64,000 bases of DNA, from NCBI GenBank assembly GCA_015832175.1, contig WJXW01000010.1, positions 1,973,282 to 2,037,281 on the forward strand, given 5' to 3'. Below are positions 1 to 10,860 of this stretch, piece by piece. Under the pieces are notes generated by a model. That model had not been told where the DNA came from. It did no database searches and was given only the letters and a program-made list of their open reading frames with translations. A program made the translations under genes and the position numbers. This stretch comes from Paraphaeosphaeria minitans (taxonomy: Eukaryota > Ascomycota > Dothideomycetes > Pleosporales > Didymosphaeriaceae). Positions within the stretch are counted from its first letter, which is position 1, and each line of letters starts with the position of its first letter.

Positions 1-1369
1 TAGTTTACGTAGAGCTCTCTAGGGCTGGCAGCTTAAACTTTAGAGCCTATAGGGAACACCTATACACATGTCTATAAAAACCTCAATACTATACCCGCTC
101 TGCCTTACGCACTATTACAGTTAGCCTATAAGTAGAATAGAGTCTTCTATAGCCTCCTATAATAAGTACCCTTAAGAAAGTAAGTCTATATAATAGATTT
201 AAAGCTTAGCGTGCTTAGTTTTTTTTAGAGGCTAGATCTACTACTCTAGACGTTAAAAAAATAACTACACAGTAAAATGTTACAAAAGGACAATGCCTAT
301 ACTTAGAAATCTATAAAAGAGTATAGTTTTATTCCTTATATACCACCTATTTATTAGTAAGGCAGTAGAAGCGGACTAGATAGAGTGTAATACCCTAAGA
401 GTAGGCGTGAGCATAGGCCATTTTCTATGTAATTAGAATATCTTATTAAAGTATGCACCTCCTACTACTACTACGCTTATTTACACTAGAGACATTATAT
501 CTAGTAAGGGTCTAAAGGATATAGAAGTAGGGCAGTCGCCCTATAGAGCTAAATATAAAGTAATCTCTTATTAACTTTAACATAAGGCGCTCTGCCAGGC
601 TAAGTAAGGAGAAATAAGTAAATTAACGTAGAGTAATAAAAAACAGCGCGAATTAGCACTAGGTAACAGTAATGTACAATAATTTAGGCGAGGCGGTAAG
701 GGTAATATATAGGAAATATAGTCTAGCGAAGCGCTAACGCGTATACTTATATTAGAGTAACCTCCTTACACTTTAATATTAACTAGTTTGTGTAGGTTTT
801 AATTACTAAGCATGCTTTAGCTAAGACTAGCTAGCCTATATAGATTAAGGAGGAGCGTAGTAGTAGAGTTAAAAAGTAGAATAAGAGCTTCTAAGGCTAG
901 TGCGCCCAAATTCTAGATATAGCTATAAGCGCTATGCTTAGGATTTGGTAGACTGTAATGTAAGGGGTAATAGTGCGAATATAGATAGTAATCTATAACA
1001 ATTTAGGCGAGGCTAGGCCTAGTAATATAATAAAAAAACTTAGCGTATAACTACGCCTCTATAGTTAACTAGCGTAGATACCGCCTAAGTTTTTTTGTTA
1101 ATGTTCCTTAGCGCTAATACGGGCTAAGTACTCTTATTAATAACAAATAAATAGGAGGTAAAGCTGCGCGTTGTATGTGTAGAAACTAGCTCTTTAGCCC
1201 ACCTTATAATTTATAAAGTGCGCCAACATGCCCTTTTATAATATTTATAATGTTAGAGATGCCTTAAACTAGTCTAGTAAGTATTATATTATATCTACAC
1301 CTTATAGTAGCTGCAATAACGCGCTGCGTGTAGTATATAGTTAATATTTTTAATAAAGTCCCCTTACGC

Positions 1370-2450
1370 CCTACTTACTATCTATTAATAATCTTGCGCC
1401 CACTACCTACTATAGAAGAAGAGGGCGTGTGGCTCTTTAGCATCTCCCCGCCCTATAGTAATAATAATAAGTTTAACTTCTCCGCCTTCTCTAGCCCTAA
1501 GCTCTGGCCCTAGAGTCCTGCGATAAGGGATGTCTCTAAAAAAGCTAAGGAGTCTAGGGTAATATTATAATAGCTAACACCTATAGTCTTTAAGGTTAAA
1601 AAGCGCCCTCTACACCTACGTAGGTTTTACTACACTAGTAAGACTAATATACCTAATAACCCTTTAGTAGAAGGCTCTATGCCTATTACACACGTAGACG
1701 CTAAAGACTAAAGTAAAGGTAATAATAGGGCTATCTTACCTATCTACACTGCCGCCGCTGCCGCTGCCGCTAAGGTGGTGGAAGAGGAGGAAGAAGGAGA
1801 AAAAGAAAAGGAGGTTAAAGAAAAGAAAGGAGGAGAAGAAAGAGAAAAAAAGAAGGACACTAGTCTATAGACTTATTCCCCTATTAGAGTAGAAACGTGT
1901 GCGGGGCTATTATTGCGTAAGTGTTAAAAGGTAAATATATTAGCCCTAGCTAGTACTCCTACTAAGGGCGATATCTACTATACTCCTAACTAGTAGTATA
2001 TACTGCTAGAGTCTTATACACGTTACGCCTACGTAGAGCTTATTATTAGCATATAAAGTAAAGATGTAGAGAATATAGAGGATCTAATAGTGTATAATTA
2101 TTGCGTAGGAAGCACTATTATAGATACTATTAGACCTTATAGGGTATACTATATAGATCTCTGTACAGCGTACCTGCGAAAGCTTAGTTTCTAATATATA
2201 AGATATTAGCTAAGTAGTAGAGATTATAGCATTATAGATTAGCGTAAGGCTCTAGTAATAACGCCCTTACGTAAAGCGTAGGGCCTGTTTAGGTACACAC
2301 CTAGTAGCTGTGTAGGCAAAGGAGGGCGCCCTAGATCTACGCTAGAGGAGAAGGTAGTAGCGTATAAGCGTAATAAGCGTAAGGCGAGAGAGGTGTATAC
2401 ACAGCGCTAGACTATAAAAAAGTAGCAGATAGAGTAGTAGTGTAATATAT
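1370..2450 (+). pseudogene. RIP-broken hypothetical gene (module A1)
   Basis: I do not recognise this gene. One plus-strand frame stays readable across roughly 1.1 kb and is interrupted only by TAG/TAA, the stops RIP makes from CAG, CAA and TGG. A Glu/Lys/Gly-rich acidic stretch lies near 1,780-1,855. It is followed by a mixed region and a basic tail near 2,320-2,410 (GRPRSTLEEK, then YKRNKRKAREV). Module A2 has the same frame at 29,600-30,700, with the same acidic block shortened or altered by small indels. The acidic block followed by a basic tail would suit a nuclear protein, but that is only a guess. Start and end are approximate. Confidence 0.45.
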
Positions 2451-3500
2451 AACCCTATATAAAGTCCTAATCTAGTATGTGTAGTAAGTAGACAAACTAC
2501 TATAATATAGCTATTTTTAAAATTTAAAAGCTAGACGTAATGCTATATATTAAAAAGTTATAGTAATAACTACTATACGCAAATAGCGTCTTAAATATTA
2601 TATTTACTAGCGTAGGTAGCGTTCTAAGTATTATTATTAATAACAGCTGTAGGAGTTATAGGCAGCTATATACTAAGTAGTTAGCACCTAACCTTATTAA
2701 GCTTTATAAAAACGCTGTAGTACTATAAGTACACATTATTATAAGCTAGAATTACAAGAGTAATCTTTTATATAGAGGTTAAGCTTTAGATTACGCATAA
2801 GAATAGCACCTCTAAGCTAGGGTAAGTAGACACTAACGCGAGTTAACAGGAAGTAGCGTAAACTAACACTAAGTAGTAGCTATTTATAACAGTTTAGTAA
2901 TAAGTTAGCTTTAGGGGGACCTATTAATAAACACATCCCTAGTTACTTATAGGAAAGTTATAAGTCATAAGCTTAGTAAAGTCTAGATTAAATTAGAAGA
3001 TAACTAAGGCGTAATTAGGACCCTACTATTGTTAAGGTTATACTTAGTCTAGAAGGGCAAGGCAATCTATTAACGTAGAGCTAAGGGCGTATCTCTAAGA
3101 TATAGTATTACGCGCATTAACTTAAAGCTGGCTTACTACCTACTAGTATAATAGAGGCCAGTATTAATTATAGGGTTGTTAGCGTACTAAAACTAACCAA
3201 GAACACGTAAATAGATATAAACTAATAGAAAATAGCGTAAATTAACGTTAAGTGGCGCCAAATTGCATATAAAGAAAGACTCTTATTTAGATAGGTTAAG
3301 GGAAAGCATCCTAGTAGTAAAGGGAATAAAGGTAAGAAGTGCGCTTATAGGCTTATAACCTACACTCGCTCTAAAAAAAGTAGTATTAGGATTACTTATA
3401 GTTGTAGCAGTAATGCTGTAAACAGCTACACATGTATTAGGAAAGGTGACTTTTTATTTATAAACTGCTTTAGTTATCCTAATTAGAAATTCTACCTATA
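2451..3500. other. Intergenic, dispersed AATTAACGCG-type motifs
   Basis: No gene is recognised here. Near 2,828-2,870 and 3,205-3,255 there are copies of a dispersed motif built as AACGCGAATTAAC, then GGAAGTAGCG, then AATTA and CACTAAG. The same motif recurs at 600-655, in 27,060-28,110 and in the matching places of module A2. A short plus-strand Cys-containing frame near 3,330-3,530 is present in both A copies but is too short to call. Confidence 0.5.
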
Positions 3501-3721
3501 GCCTAGCGTGTTAACGTTTAACCTGTTATAGGTATCTTAGGCATTTTAATTTTAATTCGCTTAAACTAGTCCTTCCAACTGCTATTACGTTGCCGCTAGA
3601 TCTCCTTGTCCACGTTATACGTCCTATCCTACAGATCTACGCCCTCCTCTATTATATCCCTAAGGTTAGTAGCCATCTATATCTACTTCGCCTTCTACTT
3701 CTTAATATAAGACGCGTTATT
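3500..3721 (-). pseudogene. 3' end of SNF2-type gene, cut off by retrotransposon
   Basis: This is the C-terminal piece of the minus-strand SNF2-like gene whose main body lies at 10,861-14,650. Read on the minus strand it gives ATNLRDIIEEGVDL followed by DRTYNVDKEI. In undisturbed module A2 (31,800-31,955) the same text follows directly after helicase motif VI. The two pieces are separated by the 7.1-kb LTR element inserted at TTATT. The true stop codon is uncertain because of RIP. Confidence 0.65.
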
Positions 3722-3914
3722 TGTTATGGGCTAGCCTTAGAGAATAAACAGAACTATAAGTGCCAAATATAAAGGATGAATTCTAGGTATTAAGTCTCTA
3801 TAGGGGGGTGTGCCGCTTATAAGAAGAGTTTTCCTTAGTGGGTCTACTTCTTTTAGGGCAGTTCCTTTCCTTAAGATTCTTTTAAAGGCTAGGGCTATAC
3901 CCTAGCCTATTACA
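3722..3914 (-). repeat. 3' LTR
   Basis: It matches 10,668-10,860 over its full 193 bp. The differences are almost all transitions, and this copy carries more of the mutated (T/A) states at its right edge, for example CCTAGCCTATTACA here against CCCAGCCCATCACA in the other LTR. LTRs are identical when an element inserts, so the differences record RIP after insertion. Confidence 0.93.
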
Positions 3915-4229
3915 TACCCTAGACTTTACTTAGTTTAAAACGTCTTGTAGTTACAAGGTAAGCCTTAGGAATTTTAGGAGTATTGTGCTATAGTAAGGTA
4001 GTAGTGTAGAGGCAGCCTTAAGGTAGCCTTAGGGCGAGGGCCTTTATTAGGCGGTTTATTTATTCACCTTATTATTATAAGGTAATAGGACGGCGCTCCT
4101 GCCCTTTTTAATGTAATTGTTATATGTTTATTATCTTAGTAGTGCGTCGCTATTATAGTCTCTTTATATCTACGTTGCTTTACCTTCTTTCTTCCCTTTT
4201 CCACTCTCTCTTTCCTATACTAACCCTAA

Positions 4230-5620
4230 CCCACGCCTATTCTAACTTCCTTAACTATTTGTAACTACCTTTGTCTCTGTCTCCTTCTAGCCCTAATCTA
4301 GTCCCCCTTTTATTCCTACGCTATACGCCTTTATGCTCTTATTAGCCTTCTAGCCCTCTTCTTTAGCGTTCTATTCGCGGCTGTGGCTAACGTTAATATT
4401 ATTAATAATAGCCTTTAAGGTGGCGCCGCCTTAGCGGATATCTTTAGTCCTAGTAGTAGTAGTAGTAATAATCCTCTAAACCTAAACTAGCGCCTTACTA
4501 AGCCCAGCTATACGTACACTAAGGAGGAGATTAATAACGCTAAAGTAGAAGAGATTCTCTAGAGCCTTAACACGCCTACGTGGCGGCCTAATAGTAGTAA
4601 TTACCCTCGCCCCTTTATAACTTCTAAGAGGTGTATACTAGCTAATTGCCCTAACCCTATTACTCCTACCTATACTTTAAAGTGGCTTTGCGTTACTAAG
4701 AGCATAGTTCTTTAAGGAGACAGTTTAGACGAAGAGCTGGCTAACCCTAATATAGGCCTTATATATATTAAATATATTAGGCGCCTAAGGCGGCTTAGGC
4801 GTGTAGAGTAAGTCTACAGCCTTATATTCTAGACTATTATTAATGTTTGTACAGCTATTAACTATTCTAGGGCTACTCCTATAGCGCCTACTATCGCACT
4901 AAGGCCACCTACTAGTATAATTCTGCCCCTTTTGCTAATAACCTAGGCCTAAGACGGGCTCTGCGCCTCTAGATTAAATACATAGAGCGAGGCTAGGTTA
5001 ATAGCAATTTGCACATTTATAATCCTAGAACGTATAGCACTAACCTCTAGAAGCCTATAACTAGAACGCTACCTACCTTTATAGTAGAGTTCTACCGCTT
5101 AGCCTAGTAGTATAAGCGGTACCTAAACTTGGCGCTTAAGAACTCTAGCCTAATCTAGGAGCTAGGCTCCCCTACTATACCCCCACCTTAGCGTAGTAAT
5201 AGAATAGTAGTTGCCCCTCCTAGTATAAACATAGCCCTAGTGACACCTTCGCTCTAGATAACTCTAGCCTAGCGTAGTAGTAACTATAATTAGAATCTAG
5301 TAGCGTTAGCTAATAATGTGGCGGAGTGGATAAATAATATAGGAAATTACATCTAGCAATCTAAGGAGAGTATAGGCTGGCGCCTAGATAAGATAACCTA
5401 GACCTAAGCGTAAACTGCTAACCTACTTACTACTATTATAGAGTAACTTAGAACAGCTCCTAGCTAACACCGCCCTACCCTCCTAGCAGCCCTAGCCTAA
5501 TAGTGTATACCCTTTAACCTATATTAAGAGCCTTATAGAGTAACTCCGCCTAAGCCTTTATCTAGGGCTGGCTTAGTGTACCTTTTTAGGTGCCGCTGCC
5601 ACTAGTGCAAAGAGTAATAT
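4230..5620 (+). pseudogene. Antisense accessory frame inside the LTR element
   Basis: I do not recognise this product. It lies between integrase and the 3' LTR, on the strand opposite gag-pol. One plus-strand frame runs through GGAALADIFSPSSSSSNN, then KEEINNAKVEEIL, then LNTPTWRPNSSNYPRPF, then an Arg-rich YIRRLRRLRRVE, broken only by TAG/TAA. The text has ordinary protein composition: a Ser-rich low-complexity N-terminus followed by a charged, Pro- and Arg-containing region. The minus strand in register has a similar number of stops, so strand choice rests on composition. It may be a captured host gene or an antisense ORF of the kind seen in some large plant Ty3 elements. Confidence 0.42.
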
Positions 5621-5899
5621 AGTTATTATAGCCCCCTTTTATTCTTACCTAGTGTTACTTTAGTGCCGCTTTAGTTATAGCAACCCTAGGGCTAATAGCC
5701 TTTAGTAGTTTTTAGATAGATAGCGCCTCTACTAGGTTAGTAGAGGAATGAATTCTTAAATACCTATTATAGCTTCTCTTGTAATATTTATGTGTTCTTC
5801 CCTATAGGCTAGATAGGACTATTATTGTGCCTATAGTCCCCCTAGGTGGCCTTAAAGCGGTCTAGAGCTATAGTGTCTATAATGTTTTTAACTAGCACC

Positions 5900-8800
5900 T
5901 AAGTTAGTAATACCTACCTAGTCTACTTTACTAGCGCCTATTATTGTTTTCCCTAGGTGTTTTTAATGCGTAGAACCTCCTCCACTTCCTATTTATGTAG
6001 GTTTAGGTCCGCTTTTTCTAGCTCTAGGGCTAGGCCTAGCTAGGCGTTAGCCTAAGTCTAACTAGGTAGAGGATCGTCCGCCGCTTACTTAAGGAGGTTA
6101 ATATAAACAGTTTTATAGAGATTACTAGGCAGGTCTAGCGTTACTATAAGTAGGAATAGTATAGCTGTTATAGTGTACTTAACTTTAAGCTAGTTAAGTT
6201 TCTTTTTTAGCTAGTTAGTTTTTACGTTACGTAGCGAGAACTATATTTTATTTTTAACTTAGAATCGCTCTGTAGGGCAGTAGGTGTAGTTTATAGCCTC
6301 TATAGTACGCTACTATCTATAGGTAATAGTAGTCTAGGCTAAAGCTATCCCTCTCTTAAGGTAGTCTAGGAAGTGCTTTACCCTCCTAGTAGGGGTGTAG
6401 GTAGACTCTGCTAGTAAGGGGATTCTCTTAAGGAGATTAATATAATATCTATTTAGTAGAAGGTTTAGGCTTAGGCCTATAGCAGTAGATGCTCTATTGT
6501 TTAACATAAGCTAGTAGGCTAGGAGGCAGTTTAGCCAGTCTATCTATTTAAAGTTAATTATAATGCAGAGGACTAAGAGTACCTCCTAGTTCGCCCTCTC
6601 TATGCCGCTGTTAGTCTAGGGGTAGTATACTATAGAAAGGAGTTATTTTATTCTAGTTAATTTACATAGCGTAGTCTAGAACTTCTCTAGCCAGTCTAAG
6701 CCTCTGTCTGTAATTAGTAAGGTAGGGAAGCTATAGAACTACTACTATATATTGCAGAAGTGGGCTGCACAGTACTCTACTGTTATAGAAGTTATAGCTT
6801 CTAGTTATACATACTTTAACAGCCTATTAGTAATTATAAGCAGGTATCGCAGTGCTACTATAGAGGCCTAGGGAAGATCTACTATAAAATCTATTAAAAG
6901 TTACGCCTAGTACTAGTCTATAATTAGGAGTAGCTATAGGAGACCTTACCACTTCTGCTAGTCTACATACGCTCCCACGCAGTGGCAATTACGCACAAAT
7001 TAGGTGATATTTTTAGATATATTATCTTAGTAGTAGTCCTAGTAGATAATCTTAAATGTGGAGTTCTTTCTAGAATAGCCTATAACTAGAGACTTATGTG
7101 CGCGCTATATAATAGTAGTAGTAAGAGGTTTCTAAGCTAGGACCTAAAGGACTCCTTACTATAGGAGGGACCTATACGCACTAATTATGTAGTCCCTAAT
7201 TTATTAGGAGGTAGTAGCTGCTATAAGGAATATATAGTTACTGCAGTGCACCGCCTTAAACCTAATATAGTAGGGAGGGAACTCTACCACAGCTACGTTC
7301 TAGAGTGCCTATAGATATGTGTTAGTAAAGATCTAAGCCCCTACTAGCGCTGTTAAAGATCGCGTCTACACTAGGGTAGTCTAGATAGTTCTAGGCACTA
7401 TTATTAGGGCGTTCGTTCTTGTCTACTAGGCTATATCCTACTCACGCCAGCTTAGTGCGTCTAGTCTGGCCACCTAGGATCTAGGCTAGTAGCAAAGGTG
7501 GAAGTAAAAGGCAGAGAGTAACTCTAACCACTAGTGCTAGCGCTTACTTAATTCTTAGATCTTTGTAAAGTATTTAAGGTTCTTATAGTCTATTAGAATC
7601 TTAAAGGGGTGCGCTACTCCTATTAGCTCTAGTCTCTATACCTATAAGGCCTACATAATTGTAAGCAGCTTTTTGTTATAAATAGTATAGTTCCGCTAGG
7701 CTAGTGTTAGGGCTGTAGAGTGGTAGGCTATAAGGTGCTAGATCCCCTTAATACGTTAGGAGAGGCAGGCCCTAGTAGCGTTACCTAAGTAGTCTACCTC
7801 TACTAGCGTGTCGCGCTCTAGGTCCTAGAGCGCTAGGATAGGGCCCTGTACGAACATATCCTTTAGGGCCTAAAAGGCCTCTTATTCCCTAGGGCCCTAT
7901 TAAAACAGGACCCCTTTCTTAGTAAGGGTATATAGGGGTGCAGCCTGCTTAAAGAATTAGGGGAGAAAGTCGCGATAGAAGTTAGCAAAGCTAATAAAGT
8001 AGTAGACTATACGCACTATAGAGGGGGCGTCCTATTAATTAATTACTTATATCTTTACTAGATTAGGGCAAATAGCCTTGCCTACTATAATAAAATACCC
8101 TAGATACCTAACCTTTATTATTGCGAATTTGCATTTCCCTAGGTCTATATATAGTCTAGCTTTCTATAGGAGTCCTAGCACTTATTGCACATAGTCCTAG
8201 TGTTAGCGTAGGGGCCCTATTGTATAGATAAGGACATTATCTAGGTAAGCTATATATATATTGCCTAGGGTATCCTTTAGAGCGCTATTAATATAGCGCT
8301 AGAATATAGTAGGTGCCCTAGTTAGTCTAAATAGAACTACTAACTACTTAAAGAGGCCAAACTAGGTATAAAATATAGTATAGTGTTCTTCCCCCTCTGC
8401 AACTTACAGCTTATAGAAGGTAGCGCAGATATCTACCTTTATAAACTAAGTGGCCTAGGAGAGGGTGCGCAGTGTCTCTTTAATAAGTAGAAGAGAGTAC
8501 TAATCTAGCTTAGAGATTATGTTAATCTCCTAATAGTTAACGTATAGGCGCTATTTCCTCTTAGGCTTTAGGGCTAGAAGGACTAGAGCGCCTACTAAAA
8601 AGGAGCTAGCTTATATCTAGCCCTTATCTATAAGTTCTATAAGTTGGCGCCAGAGTTCTGCTAGCTAATCTCTAGACATACTATACAGCAGGCCCTAGGG
8701 CAGTCTTAGGAGGGAGCCGCTTAGGGTCTACTTTAGGTGAATGTAGTAGTTTAACGTGCCCTAGTGTAGTAGGAGGCTAGACGCCTTAGTCTTATTAAAG

Positions 8801-9420
8801 ATAGTGGTATACTTTGCTAGTTCTAGGGGGAGAGTTCTACTATCTTTAGTAAGGCCTAGCCCCACTACGTTGTAGGGGGGTAGAGGTCCTACTATATAAG
8901 GAAGCGTTATTGCGAGTATCTAAGTAATATCCTAGAGCGAAGTTAGGAATACCCCTTTCTAGTCTTTATCTAGAGTATTAAAGGGTATTGCGTTGTCCTC
9001 CTTATCTACTAGCGTGGCGAGGAGGCCCTACCTCTCTACTACCTAGGTGTTAAGAGCGACGAGACCCCTAGCTACGCTAATTATAATTTTGCTGCTATAG
9101 ACATCTACTACTACCTTAGACTTAGCTAGCTAGGGGGCCCCTAGGATTATATCCTAGTAGAGGTTAGGGATTATATAAGCGTAAAGGGTCTGTTACTATC
9201 TAGATATATTATAAGGCACTACTACTATCTCTATAATAAGGGTCTATAGTAATAACCTAGCAGCCTATTCTAGCTCTTAGGCTAGAATTATAATACACTA
9301 TAGTGAGAGTAAATCTACTAGCCTAGGGCTAATTACTGCAAAGCATTCACACCCTATATTAATTAGGGCCTCTACATACTATGTACTATTAAGGAAGACA
9401 TAGAGGGTAAAGGTAGGCCT
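5900..9420 (-). pseudogene. RIP-broken pol polyprotein (PR-RT-RH-IN)
   Basis: Four landmarks are readable on the minus strand. A protease-like ALI(D)xG stretch lies near 9,340. The reverse transcriptase box reads YLDNVLIY at 8,222-8,250, one RIP change from the YLDDVLIY typical of Ty3/gypsy. The downstream connection motif ANFYRDFLP sits near 7,970-7,990. An integrase zinc region (H..H..C..C) lies near 6,930-7,090, with the core following toward 6,100. RNase H should lie in about 7,300-7,800 by position. Every domain carries RIP-type stops. No chromodomain was recognised at the C-terminal end. Confidence 0.82.
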
Positions 9421-9599
9421 ATTTATACCTACTCTAGCCCTAGCTACTCTAACTATTACAGCTCGCCCTAATTGTATCTCTATTAATGCTGTTACGCTTA
9501 GCCCCTATATTAGCGCTAGACTAGGGGCTATTCTTTTCCTAACTAGATACTTGTCTTATTGTGCTAAGGTTAGGTTGTAATTACCTAGAGTAAAACTGT

Positions 9600-10600
9600 A
9601 TTAGGGTAGGCTCTAGCTATATAGTTAGGCTTACCGCAGTAAGTGCACATACCTACGTTCTAGCGTTGCTAGAAGATATATTTAGGTATCTAGTTTAGGC
9701 GCTACTTACCTACCTCTCCGCCAGCTTAGGGCTAGGTTAAGGTTAAAGCCGCTACAGGAGCTATATAGACGTTACTATCGCTATCCTTAGGAGGGGGCTA
9801 GCCACCCTTATAGGAGGTAGCTTAAGTAGTAAGCTTATCTTCTAGGGCCTCTATTTTAAGGTTCACTGTAATCTGTAAAAACCTAGCAACAGCTGCGTTA
9901 TAGTCCCCTTTAGGAACATTGTAGTTAAGGGCAACTATATAGATGTTACGCTAGATTACATAGCGTAACTTACGCAGTTTCTTAGCGTTACCCTACTAGC
10001 TGCTGCCTACCTCTACTAAGGTCTGTTTAAAGCGGACGTAAAAGTTAGAGAAACTCTCCCTAAGGCCCTACCTAATTATGTTAAGGCGTGCTTTAGCCTT
10101 TTACTAGGCATGTTTATTAGTGTATATAAAGGTAAGGTACTGTATAAACGTCTACAGGTTAAACTGGCTGTTTGCCCCCCTAGTTTAGTAGAAGGCCGCC
10201 ACCATGTCCTAAGGACTATTATCTAGGCAGTCCTATATTAGCGCCTATTTCTTTTAGGGGGAGCCAATAAACTGCTTATTGGCCTAGAGCTTATAATCTA
10301 TTGTGACCTTCTAGGCCCTAAACTGTGTCTTTAAGCCCCTAAACTTAGTTAGGCTTAGGAGTAGTTTGCGCTGTAGGATTAGCTAGTCTATACTAGTAAA
10401 TAGGGATCTACCCCCTATAGTAGAGGTGGATGGGCCTAGGGTGGTACTAGCGTAGGCCTATTAGCGTATAAAGAGCTTGCGCAGCTCTTTATTCTAGAGT
10501 TATAGCGTTTATATAGTAGAGCGGTCTTTGTCTCTAGTAGTGATTAAGTTCTGTAGTTATTTAACTAACTTGGCGATATTAGAGGTATCTATTAGTGGGT
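9600..10600 (-). pseudogene. RIP-broken gag with one zinc knuckle
   Basis: This is the first reading frame after the 5' LTR in element orientation. Near its C-terminus (9,610-9,655) the minus strand reads CTYCGKPNYIARAY. That is a CCHC zinc knuckle in which the His and last Cys codons have become Tyr, both single C-to-T or G-to-A changes expected from RIP. The rest is too degraded to describe residue by residue. A standard Ty3 gag coat and nucleocapsid role is implied by position. Confidence 0.68.
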
Positions 10601-10667
10601 TATTCTAGACTCTGTTACGTTTCTCTGTTCCTTTAAACGACTCTTTTCTAGAAGACCTAGAATTTAA

Positions 10668-10860
10668 TGTTATGGGCTAGCCTTAGAGAATAAACAGAAC
10701 TATAAGTGCCAAATATAAAGGATGAATTCTAGGTATTAAGTCTCTATAGGGGGGTGTGCCGCTTATAAGAAGAGTTTTCCTTAGTAGGTTCACTTCTTTT
10801 AGGGCAGTTCCTTTCCTTAAGATCCTTCCAAAGGCTAGGGCTATGCCCCAGCCCATCACA
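10668..10860 (-). repeat. 5' LTR
   Basis: 193 bp, TG...CA ends, directly adjoining the TTATT target duplication on its right. It is the better preserved of the two LTRs and still reads GCCCATCACA at its edge. No clear primer-binding site can be read in the adjacent internal bases, which are RIP-altered. Confidence 0.93.

Larger units (their letters stand above)
3722..10860 (-). mobile_element. Full-length Ty3/gypsy LTR retrotransposon
   Basis: The element is 7,139 bp, flanked by 193-bp direct terminal repeats that start TG and end CA, and by the 5-bp target duplication TTATT (3,717-3,721 and 10,861-10,865). Module A2 shows the empty site with a single TTATT at about 31,960. Minus-strand frames give gag with a zinc knuckle, then aspartic protease, reverse transcriptase, RNase H and integrase. 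That order, integrase last, is Ty3/gypsy. It is transcribed right to left, so 10,668-10,860 is the 5' LTR. All frames are broken by RIP-type stops and the element is dead. It also holds an unexplained plus-strand frame at 4,230-5,620. Confidence 0.93.

Noticed and set aside
3590..3772. 60-codon plus-strand frame crossing the LTR edge
   Set aside because: It spans the retrotransposon insertion junction and runs antisense to the SNF2-like C-terminus, so it cannot be an old gene.
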